From Caprimulgus europaeus (taxonomy: Eukaryota; Chordata; Aves; Caprimulgiformes; Caprimulgidae), in the NCBI GenBank assembly GCA_907165065.1, contig OU015550.1, forward strand, positions 4,995,501 through 5,059,500: DNA of 64,000 nt. The letters run 5' to 3'. The translations under genes and the position numbers were made by a program. Below are positions 18,424-30,400 of this stretch, in pieces (position 1 is the stretch's first letter; each line of letters begins with the position of its first letter). The notes beneath the pieces are model-generated. The model saw nothing but the letters and a program-made list of their open reading frames with translations, was not told the DNA's origin and ran no database searches.

Positions 18424-21400
18424 GTAAGGCGCCTGGCAAACTCATCGCACCTCCCGCGGGTGGGCTTAGCTTTGCGCAGCCCCCCTCCCCTTGCTTTCCT
18501 CCCGGGCCGGGGGTGGGCAGAGCCAGCCGCCCCTCCTGCCTCCTCCCGCTGGGTTTGCATGGCTGAGCTGGGATGCTGCCTGGAAAACCCTCCATGCCTG
18601 TCCCGGAGGGTCCCTCTCGGAGGGAGGGGGCTGTTCTGCTCTTCTGCACGGGTTTGTACCCCTGGAGAGAAGCTGCCGGTTCCCCTGGAGCTCAGGACAG
18701 CGTGAGCCTTAGCGAGAAGTTACAGCCAGAACTTCCTGGAGGGTGTTTTCCTTAACCTGATTGTTTATCACAAAAATATTATTGGAAGCCTGTTTTAATA
18801 ACCTCGGTGTCAGGAACTGAAATATTGTCATGCTCCCCAGGAGTTTGGGCAAACGAAGGGAAGATGCGAGTGGTCCTCGTGGTCTGGCTGCTGCGGGGGA
18901 CGAGGGCAGAGGCAGCGAGTGCCTCAGCTGTGCGGGGTGGCCGGGGACAGCGTCCTTCGTGGGCCACCAAGAAACCTGGGCACAGCCCAACCGGGAGTTT
19001 GCCCTGAGCCTTCTGCCCAGGATGTGTTTAAAATAAATAATCCATGATGGCTCAACCCTGAAGATCGCCACACAGGCGTTTGATTTGAGGCTTGATGACA
19101 ACTGTGCTCTGCTGAGAATCAGCTGAGTGTTTACATTGTCACTAATTCTTCAGGCGGTGATGTAACGTGTCAGCTCCACGTGTGTCTCTGATAGACACGT
19201 CATATATATATATATATTTATATGCTTAACATGTATATGAGAGAATTTTGCATTAACCCTTCGCTGCTTTAAAATGCCCATTTAAAAATATTTTGTTAAA
19301 CTCTTGTGAATTATGGAGAGTGTTGGCTAATGAAGGTGCTGTTAGAGCACCTGTTAAATTGCCATCCTGGTACGTTGAACTGTCCTGGTCCCCCTGGCCG
19401 GACAGAGCCCAAAGGATTCATGGAGCAGCAGGAGCTGCTCTGTCGGGCTGTGCCGGGAGAGGAGGTGCGAGGTGGGGTGCACGGGAATGGGGACAGCACG
19501 TGGGAACCTTGCGCTGGGTCTGACACGGATCCGAGACTGCTGGGTCAGCAGGCAGCGCCTCTGCCAGCCCCTGCTCTGCTTCACATATGTTTGAAGGAGC
19601 AGTGAAGGAAAATGCCGAATTGTTTCCTGCTGTCAGCTTCCTTCCCAAAGCTCCTGCCCTCGGCCAGCGGGTCCCACAGACACGTTTGAGGTTTCGTGCT
19701 CGGATTCTCCGAAACTTTTCACTCCACAGCAGCACGCTGGGGAAAGGAGCGTGTTTGTTGCTCACTGTGGTTACAGACCAGGATGTGTTTGTGTTTGCTG
19801 CCTCGTGGATAGTCGGCTTTTGCAAAGTGTCTGTGAGTCCCCCCGAGGAGCAGCAGCCCTGCCAGGCAGGAGGGCACGTTTGGGATAGTTGTAGCTTGCA
19901 GGTGGTGTGGGGGGTTCCTCAGGGTGGTATTTGGATGAGAATATTAACTGTTCAGAGTCGGAGCTCCTGTCTGATCCCCTCTTCAGGGATGGACAGATCC
20001 AGCTGTCCTGCAAAGGATTTTTATTTCTAGGCCATGCTGTGGGTTTATTAATCAAATTGTCCTGGCCCCAGTGCTGGGCAGGAAGGACCACTGGGCAGGT
20101 TGTCTTATCTGGTTAGGAGATGGATGGATAGCTGCTGGTAGAGGATCCCAAAGCGTTGCCTGCTTGTAAGCCAGCGCATCCAAGGTCTGGCTGCAAGCTG
20201 CGTGTCATTTCTAATGTTTGAAGAACATAGACTTTATTGCTTGTTTTCACTTAAAAAATGAGTTGGTCTGAGCTCTGGACTTGTGAGGGGAAGCAGTGCT
20301 GTACTGGATTCCGAGGCAGAAGTGGGTGATGAGACCTAAATGATGGTTTGGTTCCTCTTGCCAGAGAAGTTACTGGATGCTGGGTTGTAGTCTCTGCTCT
20401 CTCATCCCAGCTGGAGTTCTGGAGCACTGGGAGGACAGAGCATAATGATGGCATCTGTCCCTTCAGTAACTCAGTGTGAGCCTGGACTGCCAGAACTAGC
20501 TCCAGAATTCCCTCTTGTGTGAGATTTCAAGGAAGAAGAAAGTTTGCCATTGTGAGTTTCCCCAAGTGATGTAGAAACACGTTGTTGCCTGTGGTGCTCT
20601 GCACTGGAGACCCAGGTTTGCTGCCTGGTCCCTTCCCTGGCTTGTCTGGAGGTGCAAAGCCAGAGCTGTGGGAAGAGCAGCTCCCCACGTAGCTGCAAGG
20701 CACGGTGTTTGAGCTCAGGCCGGGCTGCTGGTGTCTGGTAACTCATGCTTGGGGTTTGCTGGGTTGTGATCACAAGCTCTGTTTCAGAAGACAACTTTTT
20801 ACTGGGTATTTGCATGAGTAGGGTTGGGGTTTAGGTGGAGTGCATGCCCTGCCTCAAACCCCACTGCTGCTGTGGTGGTGTTGGTAGAGGTTCCTGGAGC
20901 AAAGACAGCCCTGGCAGCAGCTGATGCCCTCTGTGAGGAGCCCTGTACACCTTTGTACCACACTGAGGGCTCCTGTTTCCTGGTAGTGTCTGGACTTGAT
21001 TCTCAGAGTGCCTGATGTGTTGTGAGACCGCAAAGCCAGCCAGTGGTGTTGGGGTGGGAGTGCTGAGGGGACTCAAACTCTGCCTTGACTCAGAAACCCA
21101 AGTGGGATTTGAGGTCATCTGTCAGTCCAGCCCTGAGCACAGGGCACTGCGAGCTCCAGGGTGAGCTCTGTGCACCTGCATCCCCCACTGCTCTCCTTCT
21201 GGCTTCCCTTCCCCTTTTCCCATTTTGCTGGATTTTCAGCTTGTGTTGTGAAGTTAAGGTCACGCTCCCTCTGTGCTGCTGTGCTGTGCACATTTGTGAC
21301 TGAAGCACCAGAGTGAGTGTCTGTGCTCCAGTTTGTGGTGGGTTTTTTTTTTCTTTTGTGTATTTTTTTTAATTCAGAAACTGCATTTTTGTGTCCTTCT

Positions 21401-24400
21401 ATACTTTTTACTTTTGCTCCCAGCATTCAAATCAGCCCTGAGCTAGTCCAACTGGTGTTAGCAGAGGAGAGGAGGGGGCTGGTAGGTCTGTGGCTGCGTT
21501 GGAGCCCTGGGCAGGCTCTGCTCAAAGGAGTGATCCACACCAGGACCTGGAGGGCTGGTGGGATGGGACCCTTTTACCCTTCTTTTATCTTTACCCCTGT
21601 GCACATCACAGCACATCAGCTGAGAGTGGATGACCCCATTCTCTCCCTACCCTTCTGACTCCCATCTTCTGAAGGTTTCTGCTCAAGTATGTGGCTGGTG
21701 CAGAGGACACTTCTCACTGTAAAGGAAAATAAAGCCTTTTGTTGCTGAGAGAGCACAGTGACTTGAGCATGAGCTCCTCAGGGGTGGCAGTGCTCCCCAG
21801 TGCTTCCTGCTGGAGACGAGGGTACCTAGAGGCAGATGTGGGATAATCCGTGCTGCCTGCTTCCTCCGTGTCCTCACCTCATCCCTGTAGGGCTTTGAGA
21901 TTTTAATTAATCAGTTTTGCAAGTCTGAATTAGCCTGACTATCATTTTTCTTCTTGATGTGAGGGACTTAGAAAATGTTCCCTGAGGAGGGAAAAAGCGT
22001 ACTTGAAGTTGAAGAGTGCTTGCTGCAACAGAAACACCGAGGTGGGGGGTTATCCTCTGTGTGGGAGGGAGAGGAGAAGCTTTGGCTGTGACAGCAGGAT
22101 ACCGTTAACCATCCTAATCCTAGAGATCAGCTAAACCTTTCTGGGGGAGCTGCAGACCTTCCCTCAAAGCTTTGTGCTGGGGACATGCTCTGGGTGGTCC
22201 TGAAACAGAGTCTGTGATGTTATGAGACCTGGTTGTATGCTGCTGAAGCGGAGCCTGCCCTGGGCGCATCCTCCCAGCCAGGGATGTGGGGAGGACAGTG
22301 ATGTCAGAAACCAGATCATGACTTAACATCAGGGTGGCTTTTTAAGCCCTTTGAAGAGGTGCATTGGTTTCACATCATCAGGACCCCCTCTGAAAGCCGT
22401 GGAGTGCCTCATTTAAGGATGCTTTCTAAGAGATTGGTTTCTAAAGAAATCCCTCAGCTGGCTGTTTGGTGCCTCCCTGGGTGCTGAGCAGTGTCTTTCA
22501 ACTACATCTTGGAGGTCTGGGGTGGGAAACCAGCAATTTCTTGGTTCTTCCTAATGGCAGAGCCAGGGAAGGGGCCACGGGGCTGTGTGTCACCCTGGGC
22601 TGTGGGCTGCTGGTGTTTGCAGGGGGGGTGCAGTTGTGTTATTAACGTCTAATGGCTGGAGGCAGGAATTTTTGCTCACTGGGGAAAAGTGAAGCGATCT
22701 TTTTAATGCTTTTTAAGGCCATAACATCATCTGCAATTAATGTTTAACTCTAGTGAGGAACGTGAGTTCCTCACCTTCCCTAGCCAAGCAGAAGCAGTGC
22801 TGGGGTTGTTTTGCTAGGGCTGCAGAAGAGAAAAGGCGTTTCTGGGGTGTCTCAGTTTGTGTTTCCCCGTTTCCCCCGGCCTCAGATTCTCCAGCTGCTG
22901 GTGCCTCTGCTTCTCTTCCTGCTGCACCCTGGAGAGTGCTGCCTCGGCTCTCCAGGCTCGAAGCTGCTTCTCTCTCATTTGCTGGTTGTTTTTCTTGCTG
23001 TGACTGTGCACATCTCATTTTGCTCTCTCCCTCCCCCAGAAATCCCACGCTGGCTCCCCATTTTGCTGTCAGGGGAAGATCAGTAGTTGTGGATTTGCAA
23101 AACGTTGGCTTCTCCAACGTGGTCTGGTTGATGGGTGAGTGAGGCTGGACTGGGAGATGGGAGCACACCAAGGGGCTGGTCCAGCCAGGTCTGTGCCACT
23201 GGGCAGGAGAATAAAGGAGACGTGTCCTTGGCCTGTTTTTCTCCCTGTTGAAGTGCAGTGTAAGCAACAAGCAGGATGTGGAAGGCCAAATCGCTCGGGG
23301 TTTGCAGATGAATGAGGGCCACACAGAAACGCAGTGACATGCCCAAGGCCAGGCCGTTCTGGACGAGCAGTCAGGGCAGGAGGGCTGGTAGCGTGGTGCC
23401 TGGCTCTGTGCTGCACCTCCAGCCTCTGTGCCTCCTCGTAGCCTTCTCCTCCCTCCTTGGGCAGAGTGTGAAGCAGAGGGATGTGGGTGTTTTGCTTGCT
23501 GGTTCCGTGTCTGTGCTGGGAACACACCTGTGCATCGCCAGTCCTGTGCTCTGGGCAGAGCTGTGCCCCACGTCCCCCAGCAGCAGACCCCGATTGCTAA
23601 TTAGCAACTCATTACAGCAAGCCGCTGGCCACTGCAAGGGGCTTCTGCCAGGGTTTGGGGAGGGGACATGCTACTTCTTCTCTGCTGTGACTTTACAGTC
23701 CCATCTTTCTGCTAGTTTCAGTGCTTTGCTGTCTGGTCCCCGTTTCCTTCCTTCCTTCCTGCCTCTCCGCTTGGCAGCTCCGGAGCCACGCGGTGCCAGC
23801 CTGGATGCCGTTCTCCAGCAAGCTGCCTGGTGCCCGGCTCGCACCGAGAGCAGCCTCCCTGCTCATCCAGGCCTGCCTGTGCTGCTGCCAGACTCGAGGT
23901 GGAACCCACCAGCTTTATCTCTACCACACACATCCCTTGGGTTTCTCTCAGGGACCACGTGGCTTGGGCAGTGGCTGCCTGCGCCAGGAGTGGCACCAGC
24001 GCTGCATCCCACCCCGTCATGCTGGGAAAGGGGGAGATGCTGCCAGAAGATGGCACAAGGCATGGAGTGGGAACTGCAGCAGCTATCCTGCTTGCTCATG
24101 TCATACAGCCCTGCATGAGAAATGCCCTGGAGATGCTCAAAAGTCATGATGTGATCTCATCTGCACATACCCACGTCCCTTTCCATTCCCAGATCTGCCC
24201 AGCTAACTAGGGAAAGTTCTCGGGCCTTATTCTGCCTTGAAGTGTGCAGAACATGGGTTTGAAGGGGTGGTTACTCTCCTCCACAAAAGCTGAGTGGAAG
24301 ATCTGCCTCTTTGAGGCATCGTCCTGCACACAGGAGATGGCAGTGCCCTGGGCTGGCTGCGGCTGTGACGTGGAGACATGGGGGTGCAGGGTGTGTAGGA

Positions 24401-27400
24401 TCTCCCTTGCCTTGTCAGCAGAGCGTGTGCTGGAGCTGTGTTAGTTGGAGCTACAGCCTGTGGGTACATCTCCTGCTAATGCCTACACCACTGGCTGACC
24501 TGGGGCTGAACACGGGGGGCAGGGCTGTGGTGTGGATGCTGCTCTCATGGTGATGATTCTGTCCTGACTTTCCTCTTTCCCTGTCTCAGGTTGTCTCAGT
24601 CCTTGTTTGCACTCTTTGCCTCGTCACTGGCAATTTCCTTGGTCTTTGCCATCATCCCTCTGTGCCACAATGTGGTGGTCCTGGCTGTGGTCATGGCTGT
24701 GGCAGGACTGGCCATGGGTTGCATTGACACCATCTCGAACATGCAGCTGGTGAAGATCTACCAGAAGGACTCTGCCATCTTCCTGCAGGTGAGCATGGAG
24801 TCCATGTCGTCCCTCTGGCTGTGCTCTGAGGAAGATGAGTGAGGGGCTCAGCCAGCCTCCATGCAGAGAAGAACAGCAAACTCTCGTGCTTTACTTGTGC
24901 CTCTTATCTCTTGCAGGCTCTTCACTTCTTCGTGGGGTTTGGAGCGCTGCTAAGCCCACTGATTGCTGACCCCTTCCTCTCGGACACCAACTGCATCCTC
25001 TCAAACTCCACGGCCAACGCCTCCAGCAACCTCCCTCACATCCGCAAGTCCCTGGTCCCACACCACCCGGGCAACCTGTCTCATTACGACCTGCCAATGA
25101 AGGGCATGGTGGTCACACGCGTCTCCTACGCCTTCTGGATCATGGCCCTCATCAATGTAAGTGCTGCAGCCAGAGCAGCTCAAGCTGCTGTTGCTGGGGC
25201 AAACCTGCTTCTCGGCTTTGCAGGCAGCTGTGGTGTTGGGTGGGTGTTGGTGCCTGTTAGGTGGTCCCAGTGATGGAAGGAGGCATGAGGATGGTTGTGC
25301 TGGTCCACAGCAAAGGTTTGTTTTTTGTCAAGTGCCAAGTTTCCAGCCAGTGCCTGGGGCAGGACCCCACAAAGCTGAGCCAGTGGTCACTGCACCATCA
25401 GATGTCATAGGGTCGATGTACCGTCCTGTGAGGATTTGTCTGATCTCTCTGGAAGCAGGTTGTACCTCCAGCATCCCCCTGGGCAGGAGCTCTACCAGCT
25501 GACTGCTCTCAGAGCCACAAGGTCTCCCTCCATGGTCAGTCTGGGGAGGAGCTCGGTGGTGTGGAGATGGGAGAGCAATTTTCAGGGATATTCATAGGAA
25601 AGTGCCCATCGAGGAACCGAGTTACTGAGGCTGAGAGCTTGATTGAGGTGTCTCTGCTTATTTGTTGTGTTTCCCTGGTGATTTGCAGCAGATGTAAAAG
25701 CCCCGTGGCCCTTCCTTTGTGAGAGAGATGGGATTGAGTGCCTGTCCTCTTTCTCTGCCCTGCTGAGTCCCAAAGCTCATCCCCAAGGAGCTGCTCTTGC
25801 CTGCAGGCTGGGGGCTTTCTGGGAAATGCAGCCCTGTTCCTTACCCCCCAGTATTAACCCAAACCCCAGGGTGCTTAAATACAGCTGGTCCCTTGCCCAG
25901 TCTTGCTGGGCAGTGGCCATCACCATGCCCATCCCTGGTCCCCCTGCAGCAGAGCTACCTGAGCTGTCCCTCTCGTTTCCCCTGCTGCAGGAGCCCTGTG
26001 AGCCTGTGTGTAATTGTCCACGTAGATCTGGAGTCATATAAGGTGCTCTATGGTCTTTGTAAAGAGTGTGCCAGGGCTGGGACACCAAACTGGTGCCTGT
26101 TTCGTTCATCTGGAGACCTCCTGTGGTAGAAGTGAAGGGTGATCCTGCCAGAAGGAGCTCTCCCTGCCCTGCAGCCCTGGTACCCGCTGCCCCTGCCCTT
26201 TGCCAGTTTAGCCATTGCCCTCCTGCCAAAGCATCAGGATGTGCTGGTGCTCCTTCTCCCTGTCCCAGGCCAACGAGCAGCGCTTGATCTTCCACCTCTC
26301 TGCCTGCACTAGGCAAAGGGAACTGGTTTCTTTGTGCTCTTGGTCCTCCCATTTGCTGAATAACTCAAACCTACCCCAGTGCACCTGATCCAGGGGCTTT
26401 AGTTAGACTGAGGCACGCATAGTGAGGAGAGCAGGCAACCGAGATGGCTGGGCAGGTGCTGTCATGAGTTTCTTTGTAGAAATACCAAAAAGCACAGTCT
26501 CTGCCTAGGAGGAGAAGCCAGCTTTAATTACCTCCAACTCTGCAGATGCCGTGGGAAAAGGGCTTTTAATTACACCGGAGCGTTATCTATTTTGCCAGTC
26601 AATCCTGAGCAAGCTCATTGAGTTTTGAAGGCAGCGTTTAATAATCGCTTTGAACACGATGATGTGTCTGATATCTGGAGCACTGATGGGGGGTGGTTCC
26701 CAGACCCCTCTCTGTTCCTACCAGTGTCCCATGGATGGTTTGGGGGCAGGATGGGACCCCAGGTCACGAGCTGAGCTTGTGCATCACTGCGTGTTCCAGT
26801 GCTGTTTGCACACGTGTGTGCACACCAAGTGGGATCACCAGGAGCACGACAGGGAGCTGGGAGGCTGATGGGTTTTGGGCTGAGGGTTGGGTAACAAACA
26901 CAAGAGGAGCAGGGAGTCAGACATATGAGCGTGTCCCCTCGCCAGAGCCGAGCTGTTATTGTCTCCCCAAAGCCTCGCTGAGGGAACTGCCTGGATTCCT
27001 TGTTTAAATTAAATAACCCAACCCACTGGCTGGAGATACTGAAAGCAGCTCAGCTCCAAAACTGCTGACCCTTCTGCAAGGTGTAAACGTCAGAGAAAGA
27101 TGGTGATAATTGGTATTTAAAACCCCAGGGAAGTGAATGAAATGAGGGAGGTATAGAAATGGAAACCAGGACCAGCAACTTTGTTATAAAACGGTGAAAA
27201 ACACATTTCCATCCCAGTTTTCACAGGGCTGTGTGTATTCTGACCAGACACAAACTGAAGTGATTCATTTCCATTCCTTGCTTTGTTTAAAGTAGAAATG
27301 TCTCAACTGGACTTGGGCATAAATGCAATGTGTAAAGCTGACAGAATCGTTGTTTCGATGTTATTGAAGCAAAAATGTTTTTGTTTTAGTCAAATGAAGT

Positions 27401-30400
27401 GGTTCAGCATTATCAAAATGAAATGCTTGGATGACTCCCGGCCAAAATTTTTCATTCTAAGAGGAAAATTTTGGCTTTTCATCTAGATTTGGAACAAAAA
27501 CATATTTTAAAATTTGGTTTCCCACAGAACGGAAATTTCATCATCCAGCCCTTTGCAAGGGGATGGAGATCAGGAAAATGTTCCTCTGAGAGAGATGTGT
27601 TTGTCCGGAAGGTGGAGTCCCAGGGGAAGTGTGGGACGCTCCATTGTGCTTAGGTTGCTTAAAAGCAGCCTGGACGCAATTGCAGGGAACAGGGAGAGAC
27701 CGAAATAGGAACTGGAGGGAAGGAGCCTGGATTACACCCATGGTTGTACCCATGCAGTGACTTGTTGAGTTTATAATGATGGTTAAACGCTGCCAGGGGG
27801 AGGGAAACAGCCCTGGTGATTTGGTGAGTGGAGCTGGAGCGCTGGGGCCAGGCAGTGGGATGTTTCATCCCGTGCAGGCTCCCAGTGGGATGCTCAGATC
27901 CCTCTCTCCTTGTTGAAACAAGAAAAGCCTTCTGCTGAAAAAGGTGAAGCAGAGTTTTCCTGGGAAGAAAACCCAAGAGCAAATGGTTATCACACTGAAA
28001 TCTCAGCCTGATTGAGAGGGAGGGATGGTCAGAGATGGGGACCAGCATGGTTGGGGACAATGTGGGGCAGGGAGGTGCTTTGAGGACCAGTGTCCTTTAT
28101 TTTAGGGGCTGTGGCTGCAGCTCATCTCTGGTCCTCACTGTTTGGGCTCCCTGCAGGGTGGGAAGGCTCATGCCAAGCAGCTTGGGCAGCCGAGGTGCTG
28201 GCCCCAGAAAAACCAAAGCTGCTTTAGGAGCCGAGTAGCGAGATCCTGTCATGGTGGCCCTGCCCCTCGTGTGTCTCGGCATGTGTCCTGGCTCCAGGGG
28301 CCAGCAAGGCTCATCATCACCACCCAAGCTCTCTAGCTGGGACACCTGGGAGCTGTGGATGGGGAGAGGGGTTCAGCACCTGCCCCACAGCTCGTGGCAG
28401 TGGCCATGCTCATGTGGGCAGTGAAAGGGACAGTCCTCAAGATGTCCTTGTCCTGTGGTTGGGAAAGGCTGCTCCTCTGGGATGGATTTGTCCCTTTACT
28501 TGGTGAAACTTGTCCTGGCAGGGCTCTGGTGTGGAGCTCTTTGCTCCTCTCCATCTGTCTGTGTAATAAATGAACTGTTTTCATGGATGCTCCATCCCCT
28601 GTACCCCAGATTTATGGCTGTCCCCTCCTGCGGGCCAGGTGGCCACAGGTGACTGTCTCCAGGTGATTTGCTGGCCAGGATGGAGCCCTGGGAACCTGCT
28701 TTCTCTAGAGCTTGATCCTTTGCTTTTCCCCCCTTTCCTGAGCTTGCCTTGGTGTGGTGGCAGCCCACGGGCGAGGGATGTGCTTGGCCATGGGAGAGTC
28801 TCCAGCTTTGGGGCATTTCTTCCCAGAAACAGCCAGTGCTGGTGAGCAGCTCGTGGCTGATGGTGTCAGAGCACTAGTCTGTATAAAGCAAAAACGACCT
28901 GTTTGCTTTGGAGATGAGGATCTGGGGAGCAGGGACGTACCTAACTGGGAACTGGGGGAGTCTGGAGCTGGGGCCCTTTTCTGCAGAGACACTGAATGCT
29001 CCTTAAGGCTGGGAGTGCCCAGAGTTTATCTGTACGGCCAGTCCCTCTGTGTGGGTAATTTTTTTTGCAAAATCTGCAATTTAGAAGAATAAAATCTGGT
29101 CCTGACCTCCGGAAGGATTAGAACTATCAAGCAAATGCATTTTTCTTCCATGGGACCGAACTAACTGTTCCTATTCCCATTGTTCCCAGAACAATGAAGT
29201 CCTCCTAAATGAATTCAGGCAAGAGAGGCGGGGGCTGGAGGGGGGGGAATTCTCCATACATTTAAATTGTGCCACGAGCCAACAAAAGGCAGGAAATTTG
29301 GAGCTAGAGCTCACACTTGCTCACAGACATGTAGAAAACAAGCGCTGGGCGGCTGGAGAGTGAGCTGTCACTTAGGATTTCCTGGCTTTCTCCCCCAGTT
29401 TGTTGCAGAATAAACACCACTTGGTCGTGGCAGGAGGAGGGAGGGAGGGAGGGGAGGGCTGGCGAGGGGCAGACCCAGCTTCATTTGTTTCCCTGTTTTC
29501 TCTCTCTCAAAACAACAAAAAAAAGGCAAATCCCTCCGGGTTTGGAGGCACCACCGAGTCGTGGGTGTGCGCAGGGAGTAGCTCATCCCCAGGCTCATGG
29601 TGCTGGGGGTCTCGATGGTTTGTGCTGGATCCCATGGGCTGGTACAAGCCCATGGTCCCCACGTGTGTTAGCACCAGGAGGAGAGCCCTGACTGCAGGGA
29701 ATGGGGCTGGTGGGACTGTTGTGTGCTGAGACAGCAGCCAGTGCAGCAGCATCCCTGGATGTGCCGGGGTCTCTAAGGCAGCGACAGCCCAGGGCGGTGG
29801 CTGGAGGCTCCTGGCTCTTCAGTCCCGGGTTCCTCAGCAGAGGCTGCCCCGAGGGGCTGTTTGAAGCTGCTGTGATTGTTGGCCTGGGAACCAGGAGCTC
29901 ATCTCTTAAGAGATGCTGAGCAACCTCTGCCAATGGCTGGAGATGGGCACAACAGGTCTTGGAGGAGCTTGCTCGAGTGTTTCAGCCACAGAAGGTCTGC
30001 CATTAAAACTGTTCTGCTCTCCATAGCCAAAAGCTACTTATTTTTATTACTATTTTTTGAGCAGAAGTGGCTGAATACTTGGAAACCAGAACATTGCAGT
30101 TTTGAAGGGCAGGCATGGTGCTTGATGAGGTTTGTATTTAGGTGCCTTCTCTTCGTGTCCCTGTCCCCCATCCCAGGTGAACGGTCCCCAGCCCACCTGG
30201 CATCCCACAGGGACTGGCAGGAGATGCCTCAGTGCACTCTGGATTTGGAGTCTTTTTTTGGTTTCTTTTTCCCCTGTTAACTCCCCTAACAAGCCTCTAT
30301 CTCTCCTGCAATGGCTCCTTACCCCATTGCCAGCCCCTGTCCTTGCTCTTGGAGGTTAATTCAGGCACATCTACTGCAGATGCTGAGTGTGGCTTCCTCA

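Noticed and set aside
18424..18427. Apparent stop TAA ending a short MFSD4A exon 1 protein
   Set aside because: The TAA is inside the GTAAGG splice donor. Splicing to 24590 continues the conserved protein.
17840..18649. 269-codon minus-strand open frame across MFSD4A exon 1
   Set aside because: It is a CpG-island artefact: high GC removes stop codons, and the sense strand carries the real exon.
22737..24118. Long open frames on both strands (about 262 and 268 codons)
   Set aside because: They lie in MFSD4A intron 1, overlap each other antisense, and show low-complexity Ser/Pro/Leu composition with no family similarity.
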